A DNA stretch of 64,000 nt from Asterias rubens. Taxonomy: Eukaryota; Echinodermata; Asteroidea; Forcipulatida; Asteriidae. The stretch lies in NCBI RefSeq assembly GCF_902459465.1, contig NC_047075.1, positions 14,067,119 to 14,131,118 of the forward strand, in the 5' to 3' direction. The translations under genes and the position numbers were made by a program. The notes beneath the pieces are model-generated. The model did no database searches. It was not told where the DNA came from and was given only the letters and a program-made list of their open reading frames with translations. Of the stretch, positions 12,201 to 25,300 are shown piece after piece; within the stretch, counting starts at the first letter, position 1, and the number at the start of each line of letters is the position of its first letter.

Positions 12201-13831
12201 TCAAGCCACCGACTCATATGAGAATATGGACATGGTGTTTAGCCACTTAAGGGACGAGCTACTACAACTTCAGCGGACTTCACAAGTTAACGTGGGTGGG
12301 GTTAACAAAATATGTCAGGTTTTTCTTGTTGGCGAGTTCTTGACAAAGGTTACGGGCCATATGGGTCCAAACTCAATGTACCCTTGCCTTTGGTGTTACA
12401 TACCTCTCCAAGCCCTCTCACCCAGTGGGAAAGTCCATTCCCCAAAATACGGAATGAGACTGGTGATGGGTATGTCGACAACCCCGACTGGTTCAAGAAA
12501 CGTGAAGCAGACGAGGTTGTACAGGATCTTGCAGACAATCTGGAAGATCCTAGGAGGGGTGGAAACACCAAGGTAAATGGCCCGTACCACCACTCAATAG
12601 CTCATGAGCCAATCTTGCCAATTATACATGATTTCTTACATGTAGCTCCACCTGTACTTCACATTATGCTAGGGCTGGTTGTTAGATTTTATCGAAATGT
12701 TGAAAATATGTGCAAGGAGAAAGATAGGGGAAACTTGGGTGAAAGAGATGACGAGTTGAACAGGCAGGCACTATCTATTGAGGCCGAGGAGAGTGAGAGG
12801 GAGTTGAAGGAGGCCGTGAAAAACCAGAAATATGAGGAGAAACTGCTCCAAGGTTTTAATAAGGTCAGGTTGCGTCGGGGAGAGACGGATGAACTGTGTT
12901 CATTTCCTGCTTGTGCAGTGGCAGTTATGAAGAGTGTTGTAGAGGGGGAAGTTGAATGGGTTCAGTGTGATGTGTGTGGGAGTGAAGCAGATGATAGTGG
13001 ATGGTTCCACAAAAATTGTGTAGGATTGAGGGGTGTTGACATGACAAACTAGCGTTTTGAATGTCCCGTCTGTATGGGTGAGGTTGAAAATGTACAGGAT
13101 GTCATCATGAAGCAGGAAGTGATTGTAAGCAGACATAGGGAAATGGTGAGTGGCCTGAAAAAGCAAGCGGATGGATCAAAAAGCGAGCTTAATAAAGTAA
13201 AAAAATTGGACCACTGGAAAAGAAATTGGGAGATATTCTTGAAAACAAACTAGGTGTCAAGAAGCAAGCATACCATTCACAATGTTTTGTGGGAAACCAC
13301 TGCAAGGTCATCTTGGAGCAGTCTGACAAGATACTAGAAGTGCTTGAAGGCTTTCAAGAGCAGGCCGTTTACATTGAACTTTTTTCTAGGTTAAGGGACA
13401 TATTCCGAATCACAGGCAAGACAGGGTTTTTGTCTCTTGCAGAGGTGGAAGACGTGTGTGCGAAGTGCTGGGAGTTGGGATCGTGGTTTCCGGAGACTTT
13501 TACAAATGAACGGATTCCACCAAAATTGCATTTCCTTCTATGCCATGTTCCTGAGTGTGCCATTTTATGGAACACTGTGGGCTTTCTCAGTGAACAGGGT
13601 ATAGAAAGTCTGCATGCCCAACTCAATGCAGATGAGCGAATATTTGCCTCTGTGAGAGATGATACAACAAGGGTCAAATTAATGTTTAGACACCATGGGC
13701 AAAGAATGCTAGCTAATAAACAACATCTCAAAACAGTTCAACCTATATGTACAAAAGAGAATTGCTCAGGGAGGTTCAAGACTATTGAGGGTGTACAAAG
13801 ATGCCAGAAATGCCACAACAAGGCAGATTGA
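9230..13831 (+). pseudogene. PHD-finger transposase-like gene related to N-RAG-TP transposases
   Basis: Five exons: 9230-10387, 10577-10763, 11033-11173, 11559-11764 and 12106-13831. Exon 1 encodes a basic N-terminus (GKSGQHKQYFKGGRPKPRGK), a WVKDKICDGEYMVNSLKPG module and a long coiled coil. The transposase part has IWIKVLGDKGG (D at 12109, across the exon 4/5 join), a MYPCLWC Cys pair, PPVLHIMLG (about 12650), a PHD-like finger (CSFPAC...CDVC...HKNC...CPVC, 12900-13075), FVGNHCKV and FLSEQGIESLHA with candidate catalytic Glu at 13592 or 13604. The FGDYEFL Asp present in the paralogue at 24728 is missing: here the motif reads LVGEFL. Breaks: frameshift near 10040, TAA 11170-11172 just before a donor, frameshift at CCCCAAAA 12440-12447, TAG 13050-13052 inside the PHD, and an A7 frameshift at 13199-13205. 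It looks like a decayed autonomous element. I found no TIRs. Confidence 0.75.
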
Positions 13832-13949
13832 GACAATTATAGTTTTCTGTATTTATATTTTATTTGTACGGGTGGAGCTATATTTAACAGTATTGAGTTA
13901 TATTGTTTTATGCATTAATTAATTTTTGCATGCAAACAAATTGGATTGC

Positions 13950-14440
13950 TTTTACATTTATTTTTAAACTCAGTGTTTGAAGTCTGAGATTGCCAGTATT
14001 ATTTTATTATATCGATACTTTGGAGTGAGAAACTCTGAAGATGCCAAAGATCTGTTTTAAATAACTTCAGTTTACATGTGATTTTTACATGTATTTTTAA
14101 ACTCAGTGTTTGAAGTCTGAGATTGCCCGTATATTTTTTATTATATCGATACTTTAGAGTGAGAAACTCTGAAGATGCCAAAGATCTGTTGTACATAACT
14201 TCAGTTTGCATGTGATTTTTACTTGTATTTTTAAACTCGGTGTTTGAAGTCTGAGATTGCCAGTATATTTTTATTATATCGATACGTTGGAGTGAGAAAC
14301 TCTGAAGATGCCAAAGATCTGTTTTAAATAACTTCAGTTTACATGTGATTTTTACATGTATTTCTAAACTCAGTGTTTGAAGTCTGAGATTGCCCGTATA
14401 CTGTATTTTTATTATATCGATACTTTGGAGTGAGAAACTC
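13950..14440. repeat. 133-bp tandem repeat, about 3.5 copies
   Basis: The marker GAAGTCTGAGATTGCC recurs at 13979, 14112, 14245 and 14379, a period of 133-134 bp. Units differ by scattered substitutions. The array lies directly next to the gypsy pol remnant, and its last unit merges into that remnant's 3' side. Confidence 0.85.
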
Positions 14441-14454
14441 TGAGTTATTTGTGA

Positions 14455-15232
14455 GCACGTGGTCTTCCCCCTCATCCAGTGAAAACTGTTTGTTGGGGTG
14501 AGGGTCCACGTGATCACACACCCCAGTTATTAGCTGTGTTGGAATTGGTCCACTAGATGTTTTTGACCGCGTTGTGATCTCGCTAACGGCTAGGGGGATG
14601 ACGTCGTCAACGTTATCCTCGAACCGTTGCCATTGTACGTGGACACGTGAACAGTGTTTGCAACCGCCGCACGGGAGACTTTCAACGTCACAACCGGCAT
14701 AATAGCAGCTGCAGCTTGCCATAACGCTGGGAATACGAGAAAGAGAGTCTGCATTGGTATGATGTGAGCCCTTTCTGTGCGAAATGATCATGTCATACTG
14801 ACTCAGTTCTTCCATCCACCTAGCTAACATACCAGATAAGTTCTTAAAGCGCATCAACCATACGAGACTACTATGGTCGGTACGAACGTAAAATCTACGA
14901 CCGAGTATGTAGTGGCGAAACTGGCGTGTAAATTGCACTACTGCGCTGGGGATAAAATGTAACTACCATAGCCAAGCACTCGTTCAACTCCATCTTGGAT
15001 TTGGAGCAATTCCGCCCCAACAGCAAATTCTGAGGCATCAGTGTCAATTACAAAAGGCTCGTCCGTATTGTTCTTTGGGAACGAAAGTACTGGGCTACTA
15101 GCGAGTGCTTGCTTCAATTGTTGGAATGCTTGCTCATGTTCGGTTTGCCAGACAAATTTACCTCGTTTGGGAGTAAGGTCATACAATGGTTTCGCTATAC
15201 TTGCAAAATTTCTTGCATGGGTTCTGTAGTGA
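14455..15232 (-). pseudogene. Ty3/gypsy retrotransposon pol fragment (RT end to RNase H)
   Basis: The minus-strand reading contains ARNFASIAKPLYDLT, then KFVWQTEHEQAFQQLKQAL and FVIDTDASEFAVGAELLQ, the typical reverse-transcriptase connection and RNase H start with its first catalytic Asp. QFRHYILGRRF, VRTDHSSLVWL and the RNase H tail HHTNADSLSRIPS follow. Near 14938 the two halves are joined by a short internal deletion: ILSPAQ runs straight into AVVQFTRQ, so the block carrying the second catalytic Glu of RNase H is gone. Upstream, the RT coding sequence stops at the edge of the 24-bp minisatellite (about 15232). No gag, protease, integrase or LTR is visible here. It is a dead fragment. Confidence 0.85.
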
Positions 15233-18200
15233 ATAAGAGGTCTCCATCTGTAGTGAACCAGATGTCTCCATCTGTTGTGAACCAGAGGTCTCCATCTGTA
15301 GTGAACCAGATGTCTCCATCTGTAGTGAACCATATGTCTCCATCTGTAGTGAACCAGAGTTCTCCATCCCTTGTGAACCAGATGTCTCCATCTGTAGTTA
15401 ACCAGAGGTCTCCATCTGTTGTGAACCAGAGGTCTCCATCTGTAGTGAACCAGATGTCTCCATCTGTAGTGAACCATATGTCTCCATCTGTAGTGAACCA
15501 GAGTTCTCCATCCCTTGTGAACCAGATGTCTCCATCTGTAGTTAACCAGAGGTCTCCATCTGTAGTGAACCAAAGGGCTCCATCTGTAGTGAACCAGAGG
15601 TTGCCATCTGTAGTGAACCAGAGTTCTCCATCCCTTGTGGACCAGATGTCTCCATCTGTAGTTAACCAGATGTCTCCATCTGCAGTTAACCAGAGGTCAC
15701 AATCTGTAGTGAACCAGATGTCTCCATCTGTAGTTAACCAGATGTCTCCATCTGTTGTGGACCAGATGTCTCCATCTGTAGTGAACCAGATGTCTCCATC
15801 TGTAGTTAACCAGATGTCTCCATCTGTTGTGGACCAGATGTCTCCATCTGTAGTTAACCAGATGTCTCCATCTGTAGTTAACCAGATGTCTCCATCTGTT
15901 GTGAACCAGAGTTCTCCATCTGTAATTAACCAGAGGTCTCCATCTGTAGTGAACCAGATGTCCCCATCTGTAGTGAACCATATGTCTCCATCTGTAGTGA
16001 ACCAGAGTTCTCCATCTCTTGTAAACCAGATGTCTCCATCTGTAGTTAACCAGAGGTCTCCATCTGTAGTGAACCAAAGGTCTCCATCTGTAGTGAACCA
16101 GAGGTCGCCATCTGTAGTGAACCAGAGTTCTCCATCCCTTGTGGACCAGATTTCTCCATCTGTAGTTAACCAGATGTCTCCATCTGTAGTGAACCAGAGT
16201 TCTCCATCTGTAGTTAACCAGATGTCTCCATCTGTAGTGAACCAGATGTCTCCATCTGTAGTGAACCAGATGTCTCCATATGTAGTGAACCAGAGTTCTC
16301 CATCCCTTGTGAACCAGATGTCTCCATCTGTAGTTAACCAGAGGTCTCCATCTGTAGTGAACCAAAGGTCTCCATCTGTAGTGAACCAGAGGTCGCCATC
16401 TGTAGTGAACCAGATGTCCCCATCTGTAGTGAACCATATGTCTCCATCTGTAGTGAACCAGAGTTCTCCATCTCTTGTAAACCAGATGTCTCCATCTGTA
16501 GTTAACCAGAGGTCTCCATCTGTAGTGAACCAAAGGTCTCCATCTGTAGTGAACCAGAGGTCGCCATCTGTAGTGAACCAGAGTTCTCCATCCCTTGTGG
16601 ACCAGATTTCTCCATCTGTAGTTAACCAGATGTCTCCATCTGTAGTGAACCAGAGTTCTCCATCTGTAGTTAACCAGATGTCTCCATCTGTAGTGAACCA
16701 GATGTCTCCATCTGTAGTGAACCAGATGTCTCCATATGTAGTGAACCAGAGTTCTCCATCCCTTGTGAACCAGATGTCTCCATCTGTAGTTAACCAGAGG
16801 TCTCCATCTGTAGTGAACCAAAGGTCTCCATCTGTAGTGAACCAGAGGTCGCCATCTGTAGTGAACCAGAGTTCTCCATCCCTTGTGGACCAGATGTCTC
16901 CATCTGTAGTTAACCAGATGTCTCCATCTGCAGTTAACCAGAGGTCACAATCTGTAGTAAACCAGATGTCTCCATCTGTAGTTAACCAGATGTCTCCATC
17001 TGTTGTGGACCAGATGTCTCCATCTGTAGTGAACCAGATGTCTCCATCTGTAGTTAACCAGATGTCTCCATCTGTTGTGGACCAGATGTCTCCATCTGTA
17101 GTTAACCAGATGTCTCCATCTGTAGTTAACCAGATGTCTCCATCTGTTGTGAACCAGAGTTCTCCATCTGTAATTAACCAGAGGTCTCCATCTGTAGTGA
17201 ACCAGATGTCCCCATCTGTAGTGAACCATATGTCTCCATCTGTAGTGAACCAGAGTTCTCCATCTCTTGTAAACCAGATGTCTCCATCTGTAGTTAACCA
17301 GAGGTCTCCATCTGTAGTGAACCAAAGGTCTCCATCTGTAGTGAACCAGAGGTCGCCATCTGTAGTGAACCAGAGTTCTTCATCCCTTGTGGACCAGATT
17401 TCTCCATCTGTAGTTAACCAGATGTCTCCATATGTAGTGAACCAGAGTTTTCCATCTGTAGTTAACCAGATGTCTCCATCTGTAGTGAACCAGAGTTCTC
17501 CATCTGTAGTTAACCAGATGTCTCCATCTGTAGTGAACCAGATGTCTCCATCTGTAGTGAACCAGATGTCTCCATATGTAGTGAACCAGAGTTCTCCATC
17601 CCTTGTGAACCAGATGTCTCCATCTGTAGTTAACCAGATGTCTCCATCTGTAGTGAACCAGAGTTCTCCATCTGTAGTTAACCAGATGTCTCCATCTTTA
17701 GTGAACCAGAGTTCTCCATCTCTAGTGAACCAGAGTTCTCCATCCCTTGTGAACCAGATGCCTCCATCTGTAGTTAACCAGAGTTCTCCATCCCTTGTGA
17801 ACCAGATGCCTCCATCTGTAGTTAACCAGAATTCTCCATCCCTTGTGAACCAGATGCCTCCATCTGTAGTGAACCAGAGTTCTCCATCCCTTGTGAACCA
17901 GATGTCTCCATCTGCAGTTAACCAGAGGTCACAATCTGTAGTAAACCAGAGGTCACAATCTGTAGTAAACCAGATGTCTCCATCTGTAGTTAACCAGATG
18001 TCTCCATCTGTAGTTAACCAGATGTCTCCATCTGTAGTGAACCAGATGTCTCCATCTGTAGTGAACCAGATGTCTGCATATGTAGTGAACCAGAGTTCTC
18101 AATCCCTTGTGAACCAGATGTCTCCATCTGTAGTTAACCAGAGGTCTCCATCTGTAGTGAACCAAAGGTCTCCATCTGTAGTGAACCAGAGGTCGCCATC

Positions 18201-21068
18201 TGTAGTGAACCAGAGTTCTCCATCCCTTGTGGACCAGATGTCTCCATCTGTAGTTAACCAGATGTCTCCATCTGCAGTTACCCAGAGGTCACAATCTGTA
18301 GTAAACCAGATGTCTCCATCTGTAGTTAACCAGATGTCTCCATCTGTTGTGGACCAGATGTCTCCATCTGTAGTGAACCAGATGTCTCCATCTGTAGTTA
18401 ACCAGATGTCTCCATCTGTTGTGGACCAGATGTCTCCATCTGTAGTTAACCAGATGTCTCCATCTGTAGTTAACCAGATGTCTCCATCTGTTGTGAACCA
18501 GAGTTCTCCATCTGTAATTAACCAGAGGTCTCCATCTGTAGTGAACCAGATGTCCCCATCTGTAGTGAACCATATGTCTCCATCTGTAGTGAACCAGAGT
18601 TCTCCATCTCTTGTAAACCAGATGTCTCCATCTGTAGTTAACCACAGGTCTCCATCTGTAGTGAACCAAAGGTCTCCATCTGTAGTGAACCAGAGGTCGC
18701 CATCTGTAGTGAACCAGAGTGCTCCATCCCTTGTGGACCAGATTTCTCCATCTGTAGTTAACCAGATGTCTCCATATGTAGTGAACCAGAGTTCTCCATC
18801 TGTAGTTAACCAGATGTCTCCGTCTGTAGTGAACCAGAGTTCTCCATCTGTAGTTAACCAGATGTCTCCATCTGTAGTGAACCAGATGTCTCCATCTGTA
18901 GTGAACCAGATGTCTCCATATGTAGTGAACCAGAGTTCTCCATCCCTTGTGAACCAGATGTCTCCATCTGTAGTTAACCAGATGTCTCCATCTGTAGTGA
19001 ACCAGAGTTCTCCATCTGTAGTTAACCAGATGTCTCCATCTTTAGTGAACCAGAGTTCTCCATCTCTAGTGAACCAGAGTTCTCCATCCCTTGTGAACCA
19101 GATGCCTCCATCTGTAGTTAACCAGAGTTCTCCATCCCTTGTGAACCAGATGCCTCCATCTGTAGTGAACCAGAGTTCTCCATCCCTTGTGAACCAGATG
19201 CCTCCATCTGTAGTGAACCAGAGGTCGCCATCTGTAGTGAACCAGAGTTCTCCATCTGTAGTGAACCAGAGGTCTCCATCTGGAGTGAACCAGAGTTCTC
19301 CATCTCTAGTGAACCAGAGTTCTCCATCCCTTGTGAACCAGATGCCTCCATCTGTAGTGAACCAGAGTTCTCCATCCCTTGTGAACCAGATGCCTCCATC
19401 TGTAGTGAACCAGAGTTCTCCATCCCTTGTGAACCAGATGCCTCCATCTGTAGTGAACCAGAGTTCTCCATCTGTAGTTAACCAGATGTCTCCATCTGTA
19501 GTGAACCAGAGTTCTCCATCTGTAGTGAACCAAAGGTCTCCATCTGTTGTGAACCAGATGTCTCCATCTGTAGTTAACCAGAGGTCTCCATCTGCAGTTA
19601 ACCAGAGGTCTCCATCTGTAGTTAACCAGAGTTCTCCATCTGTAGTGAACCAGAGGTCTCCATCTGTAGTGAACCAGAGTTCTCCATCCCTTGTGAACCA
19701 GATGTCTCCATCTGTAGTTAACCAGATGTCTCCATCTGTAGTGAACCAGAGTTCTCCATCTGTAGTTAACCAGATGTCTCCATCTGTAGTGAACCAGAGT
19801 TCTCCATCTCTAGTGAACCAGAGTTCTCCATCCCTTGTGAACCAGATGCCTCCATCTGTAGTGAACCAGAGTTCTGCATCCCTTGTGAACCAGATGCCTC
19901 CATCTGTAGTGAACCAGAGTTCTCCATCTGTAGTTAACCAGATGTCTCCATCTGTAGTGAACCAGCGTTCTCCATCTGTATTGAACCAAAGGTCTCCATC
20001 TGTTGTGAACCAGATGTCTCCATCTGTAGTTAACCAGAGGTCTCCATCTGTAGTTAACCAGAGGTCACAATCTGTAGTGAACCAGAGGTCTCCATCTGTA
20101 GTGAACCAGAGTTCTCCATCTCTAGTGAACCAGAGTTCTCCATCCCTTGTGAACCAGATGCCTCCATCTGTAGTGAACCAGAGTTCTCCATCCCTTGTGA
20201 ACCAGATGCCTCCATCTGTAGTGAACCAGAGTTCTCCATCTGTAGTTAACCAGATGTCTCCATCTGTAGTGAACCAGCGTTCTCCATCTGTAGTGAACCA
20301 AAGGTCTCCATCTGTTGTGAACCAGGTGTCTCCATCTGTAGTTAACCAGAGGTCTCCATCTGTAGTTAACCAGAGGTCACAATCTGTAGTGAACCAGAGG
20401 TCTCCATCTGTAGTGAACCAGATGTCTCCATCTGTAGTTAACCAGGGTTCTCAATCCCTTGTGAACCAGACGTCTCTATCTGTAGTTAAGCAGAGTTCTC
20501 CATCTGTAGTGAACCATATGTCTCCATCTGTAGTGAACCAGAGTTCTCCATCCCTTGTGAACCAGAGGTCTCCATCCCTTGTGAACCAGATGTCTCCATC
20601 TGTAGTGAACCAGAGTTCTCCATCTGTAGTTAACCAGAGGTCTCCATCTGTAGTGAACCAGATGTCTCCATCTGTAGTGAACCAGAGTTCTCCATCCCTT
20701 GTGAACCAGATGTCTCCATCTGTAGTGAACCAGATGTCTCCATCTGTAGTGAACCATATGTCTCCATCTGTAGTTAACCAGATGTCTCCATCTGTAGTGA
20801 ACCAGAGTTCTCCATACCTTGTGAACCAGATGTCTCCATCTGTAGTAAACCAGAGGCCTCCATCTGTAATTAACCAGAGGTCACAATCTGTTGTGAACCA
20901 GAGGTCTCCATCTGTAGTGAACCAGATGTCTCCATCTGTAGTTAACCAGAGTTCTCCATCTGTAGTGAACCAGAGGTCTCCATCTGTAGTGAACCAAAGG
21001 TCTCCATCTGTTGTCAACCAGATGTCTCCATCTGTAGTGTATCCCTTGTGAACCAGATGTCTCCATCT
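15232..21068. repeat. Giant 24-bp minisatellite, about 240 copies, open in frame
   Basis: The unit is close to TCTCCATCTGTAGTGAACCAG plus a variable triplet (ATG, AGT or AGG). Since 24 is a multiple of 3, the plus strand reads S-P-S-V-V-N-Q-x without a stop from 15109 to 21051 (about 1,980 codons); parts of the minus strand are also open (HYRW type). Units fall into variant classes, including a recurring 'cccttgtg' and a 'cacaatctg' variant, arranged in higher-order blocks. The diagnostic TGCAGTTA variant recurs at 15681, 16929 and 18273, offsets of exactly 52 and 56 units. The left edge cuts the gypsy pol remnant. The right edge was cut by the element at 21069-27520, beyond which a few units continue. 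I see no start context, signal or intron arguing that this is a real protein. Confidence 0.95.
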
Positions 21069-21639
21069 CACCGCTGTTGAAAATGGCCTATATGCGCTAC
21101 ACGGTTGTACGCATGTGCCAGTTTGTCGCGAGGTCAACTCAAAATGAATATGCATTATGTGTGACCCCTCGTTGGTTAGTGACGCTAGACGATCAGCAAA
21201 AAACTGGAATTACAATGAATATTCATGACCTAGGCAAAAATTAACTGACCAATGACAGCAAGAGACACCTTAATATTATAAATAGCTCATAAGTTTTTTC
21301 TCCATGCGCAACCAGCCGCGGGAAATTTGGTGAAAAGTGACCAAGTTTGCCGTGACGTTGCAGGAATAATCCGGAAAATGCCATGGTTTTGGTTGCATAA
21401 ATTTTGGATTCAAGTAAGTTTCCGCGAACTTGTAATCAGTACCATATTAAAGAATTAGTTGTTATCTACCATCTAATAATTTTGGGGATGGGCAAACCCC
21501 CCCCCCCCCTGAATTATTGAAAACAGTAGGGATTCCCCCGTACTCCGTAGTCTCAGTAACAAATTCGGGAATTACCTATACTTTGTGCGTGCGCGGATGG
21601 GGGATGTTTACGTTACATGTACATACGTCTGTGTGTGCG

Positions 21640-21640
<1 letters not shown>

Positions 21641-21670
<30 letters not shown>
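21641..21670. repeat. 30-nt G homopolymer
   Basis: Thirty consecutive G, followed by TGGGTG. It lies in the leader of the N-RAG-TP-like element, upstream of its gene. It could form a G-quadruplex; its length in the assembly is uncertain. Confidence 0.9.
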
Positions 21671-21671
<1 letters not shown>

Positions 21672-22307
21672 GGGTGTTTAGTACATTACATGCATTTAAT
21701 AAACGGGGTTATTGACGGGTCATGTTGACGTTGTTAATGATCCTTTCTACTCATTAATAGATAAAACACAATTTCAAACAACTAACAGAAATTTTAATTC
21801 ACTTAAGTTTCCCTGGTTTATTCTAATTTGAATTTCAATTTTATTCAATCAAACTTACGTTAATTTCCATACTTCATGAAAACAGTACAAACATTTTTTT
21901 TTAAAGGTTTACTCATTCTTCAATTTTTCAAAACTCCAGTGTTTTTACAGAAATGATGAAAACAACTTAAGGAGGGGCCTACAAACAAATTACCACAGGA
22001 ATTTAGAAATAGTTATAAACAAGGCATAGTTCAACAAAACAAAATGATAGGCCTTTCTTTCCTTATTTTGCCTACATATTACAATCCTTTAAATATGTGG
22101 GATAAGAACATTTCATTAAATGTGAAAAAACATGAAGAAGTATCTAACATATTTGTTATTGTTATTATTTTATTTCAACCATATTACAATTATTATTTTT
22201 ATTGTCATAACTTTACATAGACCCATCTTAAGCTCATGCACGAGTACAAATTTAGCAAATGGACATTCACCCCCCCCCCCCTTTTCAATGTGTAGGCAAA
22301 GGTCAAA

Positions 22308-25300
22308 ATGAACAACAGGCACATAAATAATCTCAAAAGGTTATGTAGGGTGTGCGGGAGCAAAGTTCAAAAGCACAAACATAAGGCCAAGCCATTGAAA
22401 AGATGTGCTGTCTACAAAGACAAAATAAAAAAAAAAAAACAACGTCGATATTTCAGCTGATGAAGAACACAGCCACCCCCAACAAACTTGCCATCTCTGC
22501 TATTCATATCTCTACTTGTCCAAAACCCGTACCCCTCCCAATGACTGGCATCCCCACCAAGAGGAAGGCAAATGTGTGGTATGCCAAGGGGTTGAAAACA
22601 ACAAGGGTGGTCGCCAAGAGGCCAAACAGAAATATGACAGGATGCATCGTCTTGCACAAAATGAAGAAATTACACGAATGGAAGCCGAGGAGCGGTTAGA
22701 CCAAATGATGGACGCAACTACTGAGTGTGCCGCTATGGCTTCTTTTGCGACGAACAACACTTCTGCTGTGTAATCTGTAATCAAATCATGAACAGACCTG
22801 TTGAGACTCCCTGCCAACACAGCTTTTTTTTAGAGTGTTTACACACCCTTTTCAGTAAAGCTTCTTCTTCCAACGTGCTCTGTCCTTCTTGCCACATCAA
22901 CATCAGCATGAAAAAAAACTTCCCTGTGAAGGAATACTTCATCAATGTTCTTCGAGATGCCAAGGTAGTGTGTAAAACTTGCAAGAGAAGCAGCCTGCTG
23001 AAAAACACCCTTACACATGACTGCACTGACCCACAATCATCACAAAAGATTGATGAGGAAATCTTCCGAAATATTTTGACAAGAAATGTCTCCCCCTTGG
23101 CAAAGTTGGGCAGCAAATGACCTCAAAGCTGATTAAAGAATAGATGAGAAACAGTGAAACGACAGAAGTACGGATTTCTACTGGTTGTGAGGTAAGGTTT
23201 TGCAATAACTTAAAAATGACTTTAAAAAAAACCTACTTAGATGTAGGCGTACATTTTTACAAGCAACATATTTTACCAGAGAGCGATGCTTTTTAATGGA
23301 AAACAAACCCTCAAAAATAAAAGCTAAGAAAATTAATTCGCACTTGTTTTGACAACTAGTTGTCTGTTTTTGTTATAATTTTTTTAGTGTTTTCGTCTGT
23401 ACTGTTTGAAATCAAGGCCAGTTTTAATTTCCCCAGAGTGGGATAATAAAGTTCTTATCTTATCTTACAGATCTTAGTTTGAAAGTGACAATCATGTCCT
23501 CGCTGTTTTTCAGAATACATGTTTTTGAAGAAATTATGGTTGTCACCCAAACCTACCTATATTCTGCATGATGTGCAAAGCTTTTAATCTTATATCCAGT
23601 AACATGTTTATGTATCATATATTTATTATTAGGCTCTCCGAATCCAGAAAACGACACATAAAAAAAACCAAGTTCTGAAGTAAGCCAACGGACCTTGCAA
23701 CGCCGAAGTACTCTCGTCAGGAGACAGCTCTCTAATGTTAGTGGTGGGCAGCCACAGTGTCAGCTCCAGCATCAACTAAAGAGCACACCGAGAGGGGAGC
23801 TGAAAAGCCTCATGCACAACATCCAACCCAAGTCATTTGTCCCACCATTAGAAGAACTTGCCCTGAAGTCCGACTTGGGCATGTCCTGGGCTGCACTTCG
23901 AGAGCTGAAATTGTAAGACAATTATACATGTCAAATGTTTAAATACTTGTCTAATAACATGCTCAATAAAAATGATGTATAACAGGTGTACAATTTTACC
24001 TTCTTGTTTAGGTGGCTACGCAAATACAATGTTGTCATGGCAAACGAACAAGCCAGCAGAGCCCTTGGCAAGTCATGTATACAGCAGGACACATTTGCAG
24101 GAGAACTGCTACCATTTCTCTTCAATGAGAAAGATGCCCTTGTCACCAAACCAGCTCCATGTGTTTTCATAAATGACCTGAAAAAGTACACGATTGATCT
24201 CCTGGATAATTACGAAAGGTAAATAATAATGTAGTTAATTGGCTGATACATTTGTTCTCTGTATAGTACAATGGTTAAAATAAGATGTACTTGTTATTTA
24301 TCATTAAGGTGTGACAAACTCAAATGGAGAACTGGACAACCAATGGATGAAATTTGGATAAAGCTTGGTGGTGACAAGGGTGGTGGCTCTTTTAAGCTAA
24401 TGCTTCAGGTTGCAAATGTGGATAACCCAAACTCAAGACGCAACACCAGTGTTATTTGTGTGTTTGCTGCTAGTGAAACTGCTGCAAATTTACACATTGG
24501 AATTGCACACTACAAGACACAGGTGGAAGCTCTATCAACGACTACATGGAGGTAACACAAGAACAAAAAATTAAAAATATGTTACTTGATTTTGTAATAT
24601 TTATGTTATGTAACATTTTTTTTATTCTAATCAACTTGAACACAAGTCTAATATCATTGTGAATGAATTAATAATTTTTTTATGATTACTCTGTAGGGGA
24701 AAGAAGATTGTGATCTTTCTGTTCGGTGACTACGAGTTTCTGTGTCGGATGTATGGCCTCTCTGGTCCAAGTGGTATGTTTCACCTTATGAACTAAAACA
24801 TTGTATGATTCTGTGTTATTGGCTCACATTTCATGTTGAGATCAGGCCAACATGTAGCTTGGTTATTCTTAACAAGTTATGTATAATATTTTGGCAGGTC
24901 GCCACTCATGCCTTTGGTGTACCATCAATAACAAAGACATTATCTTGCCAAAGACACAGCGTCCTCCTTGTGACACCAGGACAACTGAGACCCTCAAACG
25001 TGACCACCAACAGTTTCTTGCAGCTGGAGGATTGTAGTCTAAAGCCAAAACCTTCAATAATGTCATAAACAGGGCATTCTTCGAAATACCAATTGATTGC
25101 GTAAGTCATCTCTAATCTTTGCAATAATTTTAAGCAAATATAACATTAATCTCGATTAAAACTTCCTAATGTATTTAAAATAATTTTATAGTTTACCATT
25201 CTGTGGTTTCTCTTTCTTAGGTTTGTCCTCTTCCCCTCCACATCAGCCTTGGACTGTGGTTCAAGTTCTACACCTTGATGGAAGAGGAATGCAAACATCT

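Noticed and set aside
15697..20757. Minus-strand proteins of HYRW/HLVHKGW type opposite the 24-bp array
   Set aside because: They are by-products of a repeat whose length is a multiple of three. No start context or independent evidence supports them.
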